DNA of 64,000 nucleotides from Amphibiibacter pelophylacis. Lineage in GTDB: Bacteria; Pseudomonadota; Gammaproteobacteria; Burkholderiales; Burkholderiaceae_C. The stretch's first letter is position 1, and each line of letters starts with the position of its first letter. Under the pieces are notes generated by a model. The model saw only the letters and a program-made list of their open reading frames with translations, was not told where the DNA came from and did no database searches. The DNA lies in assembly GCF_037688875.1 (NCBI RefSeq), contig NZ_JAWDIE010000001.1:62001-126000 (forward strand). The letters are read 5' to 3'. Positions 17,428-26,916 of this stretch are shown in pieces. A program made the position numbers and the translations under genes.

Positions 17428-17546
17428 CGGAGATTGGATCGCCATCGCTGTCTTCAGAGGCAACTTCATGCGGGCTGTACTGCTATTTGGCCGCAATGAC
17501 CCGAACCAGCTGGATTTTCCGGTATCGGGATCGCTCGTTGATACAG
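17428..17546 (-). pseudogene. Remnant of a duplicated AAA+ gene (first Walker A region)
   Basis: This stretch aligns base for base with 16389-16508 inside the intact AAA+ gene, covering the residues before and across the first Walker A motif. It has scattered substitutions and a 1-base deletion in the GKT-coding part, so it cannot be translated usefully. With the SGNH remnant it fills the 302-base gap between the AAA+ gene and the next unknown gene, which otherwise holds only the palindrome. Confidence 0.7.
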
Positions 17547-17558
17547 CGGCTGCATTCT

Positions 17559-17870
17559 CTACCGCGCCTTCTTATGCTTTCGCATCGATTGCGGTTTAAA
17601 CGGTTGCTTTTCCTTCATTTTTTTGATATAGGCCCTGGCTACGGCTTCTGCATACCGACGGGATTCTGTTCCTGAACCAAATCTCTGGGGTATGTTGTCC
17701 GATTCAATAATTGCTTCCGCATAAATCTGACCTGGTTCGATGCGATAGACCCGCCACCACCAGCCAGATTTATTGTCTCTGAGTCTGGCGCGAAGCAATA
17801 GTCCCGACCATCTGGCGGTGCAGTCGGTTTTCAGGTCTCCGGTCCAAATGATTGGATTACGATCTGTCAT
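17559..17870 (-). CDS. Unknown 103-aa basic protein
   Basis: I do not recognise this protein. It starts MTDRNPIIWTGDL, has a tryptophan-rich stretch (KSGWWWRVYRI) and ends in a very basic tail (KKMKEKQPFKPQSMRKHKKAR), suggesting nucleic-acid contact. Its base composition is less GC-rich than the core genes. It starts 20 bases after the stop codon of the SGNH hydrolase on the same strand, so the two are probably co-transcribed. No signal peptide or membrane segment is visible. Confidence 0.55.
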   Translation of the reverse strand: MTDRNPIIWTGDLKTDCTARWSGLLLRARLRDNKSGWWWRVYRIEPGQIYAEAIIESDNIPQRFGSGTESRRYAEAVARAYIKKMKEKQPFKPQSMRKHKKAR

Positions 17871-17890
17871 AACTGATATATCGATTCAAA

Positions 17891-18529
17891 TCAATTCCAG
17901 GCCGCCACCTGCGCACCGCCGCCGCAGAACCGCCCCTCCGTGACCGCTCGCACGACGGCCGCCGCGATTTTCCGGCCACCTGCCACGGAAGGTTCGATAT
18001 CGTTGGAATAATCTTCTGGCAAAGTGCAGACGCGGCGCAGCTCAATCACGCGCAGGTTATATTCCGATGCAACGCGGATAATGACGTCGTTATAGGCCCT
18101 GAGCGCTATGGATATGATCTTCTGATAATCAGCATCCGGGAAGTTCGCGTTATAGATCGTGCAGACGACCAGCGGCAGGCCAGTGTCAATACACTGCGAT
18201 ACTGTGGCGCGATAATCGGTTTCGAATGCAGCAATGGCCTTGGACAGTAGGGTGAAGGCCTGGTCGCTATTACTTACCGGGGTATCCAGAACATCAGCGC
18301 GCTGCAGCGCATCGTTGCCGCCGACGCTGAGAACCAGGTGCGTGTGCGTGGCGTGCAGTCGACGCAACTGGGCGGGAACATGGGCGGTCACTGCGCCGTC
18401 CATAGCCAGTAGCGACGCACGCCAGCCGGCTGGTATCTGCTCGCGCAGATGGTCGATCACCGCTGGGCCTCTTGCGGTATATCGCGCGTTATCAAAAATG
18501 GAGTCACCCACAAGGGCAATGTGTGTCAT
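17891..18529 (-). CDS. SGNH/GDSL-family hydrolase
   Basis: A 212-aa cytoplasmic protein without a signal peptide. Block I is VGDSIFDN with the nucleophilic serine; the oxyanion block is VGGNDAL. Where many SGNH enzymes have the catalytic Asp-x-x-His, this protein has NDIEPSVAGGRKIA, so the histidine is not evident. That variant is also common in a subgroup of predicted SGNH proteins, so activity is uncertain. The ATG at 18529 gives the family start MTHIALVGDS; a TTG at 18553 is an alternative. A third copy of the 19-bp palindrome lies 44 nt upstream. A decayed second C-terminus lies at 17362-17427. Confidence 0.75.
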   Translation of the reverse strand: MTHIALVGDSIFDNARYTARGPAVIDHLREQIPAGWRASLLAMDGAVTAHVPAQLRRLHATHTHLVLSVGGNDALQRADVLDTPVSNSDQAFTLLSKAIAAFETDYRATVSQCIDTGLPLVVCTIYNANFPDADYQKIISIALRAYNDVIIRVASEYNLRVIELRRVCTLPEDYSNDIEPSVAGGRKIAAAVVRAVTEGRFCGGGAQVAAWN

Positions 18530-18573
18530 TGGGCGCTGGCTGAAATGGATCAAGCCCGCATCATCCCGACCCG

Positions 18574-18592
18574 TGCGTCATCCTGTTTCGCA
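18574..18592. promoter_or_regulatory. 19-bp palindrome, copy 3 (SGNH hydrolase gene)
   Basis: TGCGTCATCCTGTTTCGCA follows the same 7-5-7 pattern with two changes that weaken the symmetry, and lies 44 nt before the SGNH start. The block CCCGCATCATCC (18555-18566) sits at the same 7-nt distance as its match beside copy 2, so the two promoters are related by duplication. Confidence 0.55.
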
Positions 18593-18620
18593 GGCTGTAT
18601 CTGCCGCAGTTGTGGCCCCA

Positions 18621-18645
18621 ACAAAAACGGCCCCGAAGGGCCGTT
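18621..18645 (-). terminator. Rho-independent terminator of the alpha-glucoside operon
   Basis: On the minus strand an 8-bp stem AACGGCCC/GGGCCGTT closes a TTCG tetraloop and is followed by a T-run (TTTTTG). It lies just after the stop codon of the ABC ATPase gene at 18668. Confidence 0.85.
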
Positions 18646-18667
18646 GGTGGGCAGAAGCGAAGGGGCT

Positions 18668-19810
<1,143 letters not shown>

Positions 19811-19858
19811 GGCGGGCTTTCTAGGCGGTGGCAGGGGCGGGCGCGCGGCAGGGCGGCC

Positions 19859-21517
19859 TTACACGGTGAGGAAAACCCCGCTCCAGGCGGGCAGCTGGAC
19901 GGTCGTGCCCTCCAGGCGCACAGCCTCGGTGGGCTCGGACTGCTGGACGATGCGGGCCGCTTCCCAGCCGGCAGGCAGGGGCAGGCTGGCGGGCGCGTCG
20001 CTGAAGTTGAACAGGGCCAGCAGCTTCTGCTGCGGTGCCTCACGCACCAGGCCCAGCACCTGCGGGTGCACAGGCAGCAGCGTTTCGGCGCCGTGCAGCA
20101 GCGCAGGCTGCTGTTTGCGCCAGTGCAGCAGGCGGCGATAGGTGGACAGCACGCTGGCCGGATCGCCCTCCTGCTGGTCCACCGCCAGCGCCAGGTGGGG
20201 CTGGGCCACGGGCAGCCAGGGCGCGGTGGCCGCTGGTGTGCCAAACCCGGCGTGGGGCGCCTGGGCCGACCAGGGCATGGGCGTGCGGCAGCCGTCGCGC
20301 CCCTTGAAATCGGGCCACATGGTGATGCCGTAGGGGTCCTGCAGATCCTCGAAAGCGATGTCGGCTTCGGGCAGGCCCAGTTCGTCGCCCTGGTAAAGGC
20401 AGGGCGAGCCCATCAGCGCCAGTTGCAGCGCGCCGCCCAAGCGCTTGAGCGCCACCGGCGTATCCGCGCCGCGCCAGCGCGAGCCCACGCGCACGCAGTC
20501 GTGGTTGCTCAGCGCCCAGGAGGGCCAGCTGTCGCCGCCCAGGCTGTGGAAGCGGCTGAAAATGGCGTGCAGCCCGGGCGCGTCGTGCACGCCGCCCAGC
20601 AGGTCAAAGCAGTAGGCCATGTGCAGCTTGTCGCCGCCGCTGGTGTATTCGGCCACGCGCGCCAGACCGTCGTCGTCGCCGATCTCGCCGACCATGGTGG
20701 TGTCGGGATAGGCGTTGAGCAGCGTGCGCAGGCGGCGCAGGAAGGCCAGATTCTCGGGCTGGCTTTTGTCGTAGTGGTGCCACTGCCAGGCGTAGGGGTT
20801 GACGCTGTTCACCGCCGGGTCTTCGCCCTGCGGCATGCCGCGCGGCGGGTTGTCCTTCAGGCTCTGGCTGTGGAAGTAGAAGTTGGCCGTGTCCAGGCGA
20901 TAGCCATCCACGCCCAGATCCAACCAGAACTTCACCGTGGTCAGCAGCGCGTCCTGCACCGCCTTGTTGTGGAAGTTGAGATCGGGCTGGCTGGCCAGGA
21001 AGTTGTGCAGGTAGTACTGGCGGCGACGCGTGTCCCACTGCCAGGCGCTGCCGCCGAAAATGCTCAGCCAGTTGTTGGGCGGCGTGCCATCGTCTTTGGC
21101 GTCGGCCCAGACGTACCAGTCGGCTTTGGCGTTGTCGCGGCTGGAGCGGCTTTCGACAAACCAGGGGTGGACGTCGCTGGTGTGCGACAGCACCTGGTCG
21201 ATCATGACCTTCAGGCCCAGGCGGTGCGCCTTGTCCAGCAGGGCGCGGAAATCGTCCAGCGTGCCGAACATCGGGTCGACGTCGCAGTAGTCGCTGACGT
21301 CGTAGCCGAAATCCTTCATCGGGCTTTTGAAGAAGGGCGACAGCCAGATGGCGTCCACGCCCAGCGAGGCGACGTAATCCAGGCGGGCGGTGATGCCCGG
21401 CAGATCGCCGATGCCGTCGCCGTTGCTGTCGCCGTAGGAGCGCGGGTAGATCTGGTAGATCACGCCGCCGCGCCACCAGTTGCTGTTGGTGGCGGGGGTG
21501 AGTGCGTTTTCGTTCAT
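19859..21517 (-). CDS. GH13 alpha-glucosidase
   Basis: A 552-aa cytoplasmic glycoside hydrolase of family 13, closest to oligo-1,6-glucosidase, alpha-glucosidase and trehalose-hydrolase types. The motifs are WWRGGVIYQIYPRSY at the N-terminus, DQVLSHTSDVHPWF, the nucleophile region DGYRLDTANFYFHS, the acid/base region MVGEIGDDDG and ALSNHDCVR. It has no signal peptide, so it acts on imported sugar. The frame is open far upstream, but the ATG at 21517 gives the canonical start 38 bases after the permease stop. The product glucose would be phosphorylated by the glucokinase encoded divergently nearby. The exact disaccharide (maltose, trehalose, sucrose or isomers) cannot be read from sequence alone. 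Confidence 0.92.
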   Translation of the reverse strand: MNENALTPATNSNWWRGGVIYQIYPRSYGDSNGDGIGDLPGITARLDYVASLGVDAIWLSPFFKSPMKDFGYDVSDYCDVDPMFGTLDDFRALLDKAHRLGLKVMIDQVLSHTSDVHPWFVESRSSRDNAKADWYVWADAKDDGTPPNNWLSIFGGSAWQWDTRRRQYYLHNFLASQPDLNFHNKAVQDALLTTVKFWLDLGVDGYRLDTANFYFHSQSLKDNPPRGMPQGEDPAVNSVNPYAWQWHHYDKSQPENLAFLRRLRTLLNAYPDTTMVGEIGDDDGLARVAEYTSGGDKLHMAYCFDLLGGVHDAPGLHAIFSRFHSLGGDSWPSWALSNHDCVRVGSRWRGADTPVALKRLGGALQLALMGSPCLYQGDELGLPEADIAFEDLQDPYGITMWPDFKGRDGCRTPMPWSAQAPHAGFGTPAATAPWLPVAQPHLALAVDQQEGDPASVLSTYRRLLHWRKQQPALLHGAETLLPVHPQVLGLVREAPQQKLLALFNFSDAPASLPLPAGWEAARIVQQSEPTEAVRLEGTTVQLPAWSGVFLTV

Positions 21518-21555
21518 GGAGACTCTTGGGAAATCAGCAAAAAGCCAGCCAGGGA

Positions 21556-22401
<846 letters not shown>

Positions 22402-22408
22402 GGCGGGC

Positions 22409-23332
22409 TCAGTCGTTGTTGCGGCCGGTGGCGCGGCTCAGACGCATGTAGGCGATGGTGCAGCCTCCGATGATCAGGAAGAGCACCGTCGAAGCGGCGG
22501 AGCCCAGGCCCACGTAGCCGTTGTCCACCATCTGCCGCTGCACGTAGCCGGACATGGAGATGGTGCTGTCGCTGTTCGAGGTCAGCACGTAAATCAGGTC
22601 GAACACGCGCAGCGCGTCGAGCAGGCGGAAGATCACCGCCACCATCAGCGCGGGCTTGATGAAGGGCAGGGTGATGTTCCAGAAGACGCGGAACGGGTGG
22701 ACGCCATCGACGCGCGCGGCCTCGTAGCAGTCCTTCGGGCAGGTTTGCAGCGCGGCCAGGATGAGCAGCGTCATGAAGGGGGTGGTTTTCCAGACATCGA
22801 CCATCACCACGGTCCACATGGCGTAATCCATGTTGGCCGTCCAGGCGATGCGGTCGTGGATCAGGTGGAAATCCAGCAGCCACTGGTTGACGATGCCGAA
22901 CTGGTCATGCAGCATCCAGCCCCAGATTTTGGCCGACACGATGGTCGGGATGGCCCAGGGGATCAGCACGGCCGCGCGCACAAAGGTGCGGCCTTTGAAT
23001 TCCTGATTGAGCAGCAGCGCCACAGCCAGGCCCAGCAGGGTTTCCAGCGTGACGGAGACCGAGGCGAATTTCAGCGTATTGAGGATCGCCGTGCCCCACT
23101 CACCGGCCCAGAAGCCGTTGGTGTCGGCGGAATTGCCAAAGAGGCCGTAATCGCCCCAATAGTTTTCAAAGCCCACCCATTTGGCGGCGGACAGGTCGTT
23201 GATGTTGGCGTCAGTCAGGCTGAACCAGATGGTTCGCGCCAGCGGCCAGGCGGCCACGAGCGCCAGTACCACCAGCAAAGGAGTCAGAAAGATCCAGGCC
23301 TGACGGCTGCGGGCTGCGGTACTGGTGCTCAT
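22409..23332 (-). CDS. Sugar ABC transporter permease (MalF-like)
   Basis: A 307-aa inner-membrane permease with a first hydrophobic helix at residues 12-35 and about six spans in total. The EAA loop is [22 protein letters not shown]. It starts 10 bases after the binding-protein gene. Together with the MalG-like permease and the MalK-type ATPase it should form a complete importer. No large periplasmic P2 insertion typical of enteric MalF is seen, which is normal outside the enterics. Confidence 0.93.
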   Translation of the reverse strand: MSTSTAARSRQAWIFLTPLLVVLALVAAWPLARTIWFSLTDANINDLSAAKWVGFENYWGDYGLFGNSADTNGFWAGEWGTAILNTLKFASVSVTLETLLGLAVALLLNQEFKGRTFVRAAVLIPWAIPTIVSAKIWGWMLHDQFGIVNQWLLDFHLIHDRIAWTANMDYAMWTVVMVDVWKTTPFMTLLILAALQTCPKDCYEAARVDGVHPFRVFWNITLPFIKPALMVAVIFRLLDALRVFDLIYVLTSNSDSTISMSGYVQRQMVDNGYVGLGSAASTVLFLIIGGCTIAYMRLSRATGRNND

Positions 23333-23342
23333 GGTGTTTTCC

Positions 23343-24611
23343 TTACCAGCCTTGACGTTTGATCTGCTTCAGACGGGCTTCCAGCGCCTTGACGCTGTCG
23401 GCGCCCGACTGCTTGCCTTCAAGCACGTTGTGCGTGGCCTGCCAGAAGGCCTGGCTGACCTCGTTGTACTTCAGGCCCGTGACGGTCGAAGGACGCGGCG
23501 TGGCATTGATGAACACGTCGTACAGGCTGCCGAAGAAGGGGTTGGCGGCCAGCACGTCCTTGTCCTTGTACAGCGACGGGTAGGTCGGGTTGTACGAACC
23601 GCCAATGGCGCGGTCCTTCTGCACGGCTTCGCTGGTCAGGTACATGACCAGATCAGCCGCCTCGGCCGGGTGTTTGGAGTACTTGGGCACGGCCAGCTGC
23701 CAGCCGCCCAGCGCTGCAGCTGCCTTGCCGCCTTCGCCAGCCGGCAGGGCCGACACGGCCACCTTGCCTTTGATCACGCTGTCATTGCCCTGGGCCAGCG
23801 ACCAGGCGTACGGCCAGTTGCGCATGAAGGCGGCCTTGCCGGTCTGGAACACGCCCCGGGCGTCTTCCTCGGCGTAGTTCAGCACGCCGGGCGGCGTGAT
23901 CTTGCCCACCCACTTGGCGGCCATGTCCAGCGCGGCAGCGGCCTTGGGGTTGTTGATGGTGATGTCGCCCTTGCTGTCCACGATGGTGCCACCGCCGTTG
24001 CTGGCCACCCATTCGACGGCGTCGCAGGTCAGGCCCTCGTAGGCCTTGCCCTGGAAGACGAAGCCCTGGAAGTCGGACACCCCGGCCTTGCGTTCGCCGG
24101 CCTGGATGGTGGTGGCGGCGGCTTCCAGTTCAGCCCAGGTCTTGGGCGGGCTGAGCTTGTACTTGTCCAGCAGGTCCTTGCGGTAGAACAGCAGGCCCGC
24201 ATCGGTGAACCAGGGCATGGCCAGCAGCTTGCCATCCACGGTGTTGTTTTTGACGATGGCGGGGAAGTGCTGCGATTCGATGCCCTTGCTGTAGGGCTTG
24301 AGATCGATCAGGTGATCCTTGATGATGCCAGGCCACACCACATCGACCACGACCACGTCCACATCGCTGGACTTGGCCGCGAACATGCGGCGGTACAGGC
24401 CCAGGATGTCGGTGGTGGAGGCAGGCACGGACAGGTGCTTGACCTGATTGCCGGTTTTCTTGGCCCAGTCGCCGGTGGCGCGCTTGCACCACTCGTAATC
24501 CTGCCCCACCGTGCCGCAGGAGATGGTCAGGGTCACGCCGGCGGCATGGGCGGCGCCGAAACTGCCCATGAGGCCAACAGCAGCCAGCAGGGGGACGAGC
24601 TTGAATTTCAT
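23343..24611 (-). CDS. Extracellular sugar-binding protein of the alpha-glucoside ABC transporter
   Basis: A 422-aa periplasmic solute-binding protein of family 1. A classical Sec signal peptide ends at AAHA (about residue 23). The mature part has the usual alternating two-lobe pattern with aromatic residues that could line a sugar site ([23 protein letters not shown]). There is no lipobox, so it is free in the periplasm. It is the first gene of the operon; a HexR-type operator lies 59 nt upstream of its start, linking uptake to intracellular sugar-phosphate status. Confidence 0.92.
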   Translation of the reverse strand: MKFKLVPLLAAVGLMGSFGAAHAAGVTLTISCGTVGQDYEWCKRATGDWAKKTGNQVKHLSVPASTTDILGLYRRMFAAKSSDVDVVVVDVVWPGIIKDHLIDLKPYSKGIESQHFPAIVKNNTVDGKLLAMPWFTDAGLLFYRKDLLDKYKLSPPKTWAELEAAATTIQAGERKAGVSDFQGFVFQGKAYEGLTCDAVEWVASNGGGTIVDSKGDITINNPKAAAALDMAAKWVGKITPPGVLNYAEEDARGVFQTGKAAFMRNWPYAWSLAQGNDSVIKGKVAVSALPAGEGGKAAAALGGWQLAVPKYSKHPAEAADLVMYLTSEAVQKDRAIGGSYNPTYPSLYKDKDVLAANPFFGSLYDVFINATPRPSTVTGLKYNEVSQAFWQATHNVLEGKQSGADSVKALEARLKQIKRQGW

Positions 24612-24670
24612 GCGGTTCTCCGAAGAGGATGAAGGGGATTGAAAAGGGCCACACGCGTGGACCGGATCAA

Positions 24671-24685
24671 TGTAATTGGGTTACC
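24671..24685. promoter_or_regulatory. HexR-type operator, sugar ABC operon side
   Basis: TGTAATTGGGTTACC matches the known HexR consensus TGTARTWWWATTACA at most positions, including the TGTAAT and TTAC arms. It lies 59 nt upstream of the binding-protein start. The regulator would be the fused glucokinase-RpiR protein encoded just beyond. Confidence 0.6.
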
Positions 24686-24814
24686 GCCGAAATCAGTCTG
24701 GGGCTTTCCCTGGTGTCGTATCGTGGCGAATCTGCGGGACAGCCCATCCCGCTTTTCCCGTGAGGGTTAGCGCTTGCATCGGGTTTTCCGGATGCAACGG
24801 CTTCTGGACATTCA

Positions 24815-24829
24815 TGTAACTCTGTTACA
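24815..24829. promoter_or_regulatory. HexR-type operator, glk-hexR side
   Basis: TGTAACTCTGTTACA is a perfect 6-3-6 palindrome of the HexR type, ending 37 nt before the start codon of the glucokinase-RpiR fusion. It suggests autoregulation. Confidence 0.65.
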
Positions 24830-24866
24830 AGATGAGGCAAGAAGCTGTATCGCCCGGGAGGTCCAC

Positions 24867-26870
24867 ATGTCGATTCCGCCGTCCACGCCCGTGGCCACCC
24901 CGCGAGCCGTCCCGTCGGCCGCCGACCCTTGGCCAGACGATCCCGGCCTGGGCTACGCGCCGCGCACCGGCGGCGTCTGGGCGGCCAGCGCCGGGCAGGC
25001 GGGCGAGGACAGCGAATCCGCGCCGCGCCTGCTGGTCGATGTCGGCGGCATGTACCTGCGTTTCGCCCTGCAGTGGCCGGACCGGCTGGATTTCGCCGCC
25101 ACCCTGGTCTGCGCCGAATGGCCGGGCCTGGAAGAGGCCACACTGGCGGTGCTGCAGCGCGTCTTCCCCGACGATCCGCTGGGCCAGGTGCGCCACGCGG
25201 TGTTTGCGGTGGCCAACCCGGTCACGGGCGATTTCGTGGCGCTGACCAATCACCCCTGGCGTTTTTCGGTCAGCGCCATGCGGCGCAACCTGTGCCTGCA
25301 GACGCTGCTGGTGGTCAACGATTTCGCCGCGATGGCGATGGCGCTGGTCGATCTGCAGCCCGGCGACACGCTAGACCTGGGCGGTGGCCCGCCGCAGCCG
25401 CGCCAGGTGCGCGCTGTGATGGGACCGGGCACGGGCCTGGGCATGGCCGGGCTGCTGCCGGTGGACGAGCGCTGGACGGTGCTCAGCAGCGAAGGCGGGC
25501 ATGTGCCCTACGCGCCGCACAACGCACTGGAGGCGCTGGCGGTGGTGCAGGTGCAGTCGCGCTACGGCCACCCGTCGGCCGAGCGCCTGCTGTCGGCCAG
25601 CGGGCTGGAGCTGCTCTTCGATCTGTGCTGCACGCTGGAGCGCACGCCCGGCCGCGTGGCGCATCTGGAGATCCTGGAACCCGCCGCCGCCGCGCAGATG
25701 GGCCTTGCGGGGCGCGAGGCACTGGCCACCAGCGGCTGCAGCGCCCGCGAGATCGCCGCGCTGGCGCAGGCCCGCCGCCCGCAGCCGCAGGCGCTGCAGG
25801 CCATCGCGCTCTTCTGCGGCATTCTGGGCAGCGTGGCGGGCAACCTGGCGCTGACGCTGGGCAGCCTGGGCGGTGTTTACCTGGCCGGCGGGATGCTGCC
25901 GCACTGGGCCGATCTGCTGCCGCGCTCGGGCTTTCGCGATCGGTTCACGCGCAAAGGCCGGTTCGCGGCTTACCTGGCCCCGGTGTCGACCCAGCTCATC
26001 GTGGCGCCGCACGGCGTCTTTCGTGGCCTGTCGGCGCTGCTGGCCGACCACCTGCGCCAGGAGCACGGCACCGCGCGCGTGCTGCTGGATGTGCGCGAGG
26101 CCTATCCGCGCCTGTCGGTGTCCGAGAAGAAGGTGGCCGGCGATCTGCTGTCGGCGCCGCGCCCCTGGCTGCGCGACCCGATTGCCCAGATCGCCCGGCG
26201 CTGCCAGGTCAGCGCGCCGACGGTGCTGCGCTTCTGCCGCAGCCTGGGCTACCAGGGCCTGAGCGAGTTCAAGCTGCGTCTGGGCGCTGGTCTGGCCGTG
26301 GCGCCCGTCGCACTGGCGGCGGCCACGCCCGAGGACACGGCGCAGACGCGGCTGCAGCGCCACGTCCAGGCGCAGTGCGCTGCCCTGCAGCAGCAGCGTC
26401 AGCGCCTGGATGCGGCGGCGTTTGACGCGCTGGCACTGGCGCTGGCCGGGCTGCGCCACGGCCTGGTCCTGGCGCCCGCACGCCAGCAGGCGCTGTCGGC
26501 GCTGGCGCTGGAGCTGCTGGCCGCCCCGGGTGGCGCGGTGCTGTCCGCGCCCACCAGCCCGGCCGCGCAGCAGGCGGTGCTGGCTGCGTTGGCGCCGGGA
26601 GACGCGCTGCTGGCGCTGGCGCTGCCTGCGGGCACGCCGGATGACGAGGCGTGGGACGCGCTGGCCACCGCCTGGCCCGATCTGGCTTCTGGGCTCAGGC
26701 CAGCCCGAGCCCGGGGCGTGCGCCTGCTGGCGCTGGGGCTGCCGCCGGGGCTGGAGGACGCGACCTGGCTGCATCTGGCCTGGCTGCAGACCCTGGTGGA
26801 CGACGGGCTGCTGCGCGCGGCTTCGGGTGTTTCCCCGGACAGACCGGGTCTGGAGCCTGCATTAGACTGA
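24867..26870 (+). CDS. Bifunctional glucokinase / RpiR-family (HexR-type) regulator
   Basis: A 667-aa fusion known from Betaproteobacteria. Residues about 50-375 are a bacterial glucokinase: LLVDVGGMYLRFAL (phosphate-binding), NDFAAMAMAL, GPGTGLGMA and SSEGGH. Residues from about 395 are an RpiR regulator with the helix-turn-helix DPIAQIARRCQVSAPTVLRFCRSLG and then a divergent SIS domain. The start at 24867 has a GGGAGG ribosome site; the frame is open further upstream, but that part contains the operator. It phosphorylates glucose released by the GH13 enzyme and probably represses itself and the divergent uptake operon until a sugar phosphate, for HexR classically KDPG, binds the SIS domain. 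The SIS part is Ala/Leu-rich and shorter on recognisable motifs. Confidence 0.92.
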   Translation: MSIPPSTPVATPRAVPSAADPWPDDPGLGYAPRTGGVWAASAGQAGEDSESAPRLLVDVGGMYLRFALQWPDRLDFAATLVCAEWPGLEEATLAVLQRVFPDDPLGQVRHAVFAVANPVTGDFVALTNHPWRFSVSAMRRNLCLQTLLVVNDFAAMAMALVDLQPGDTLDLGGGPPQPRQVRAVMGPGTGLGMAGLLPVDERWTVLSSEGGHVPYAPHNALEALAVVQVQSRYGHPSAERLLSASGLELLFDLCCTLERTPGRVAHLEILEPAAAAQMGLAGREALATSGCSAREIAALAQARRPQPQALQAIALFCGILGSVAGNLALTLGSLGGVYLAGGMLPHWADLLPRSGFRDRFTRKGRFAAYLAPVSTQLIVAPHGVFRGLSALLADHLRQEHGTARVLLDVREAYPRLSVSEKKVAGDLLSAPRPWLRDPIAQIARRCQVSAPTVLRFCRSLGYQGLSEFKLRLGAGLAVAPVALAAATPEDTAQTRLQRHVQAQCAALQQQRQRLDAAAFDALALALAGLRHGLVLAPARQQALSALALELLAAPGGAVLSAPTSPAAQQAVLAALAPGDALLALALPAGTPDDEAWDALATAWPDLASGLRPARARGVRLLALGLPPGLEDATWLHLAWLQTLVDDGLLRAASGVSPDRPGLEPALD

Positions 26871-26916
26871 CGCCATCCTGACTGATTTCCTGTGTTTCTC
26901 CACAACCGCTTGTCCC

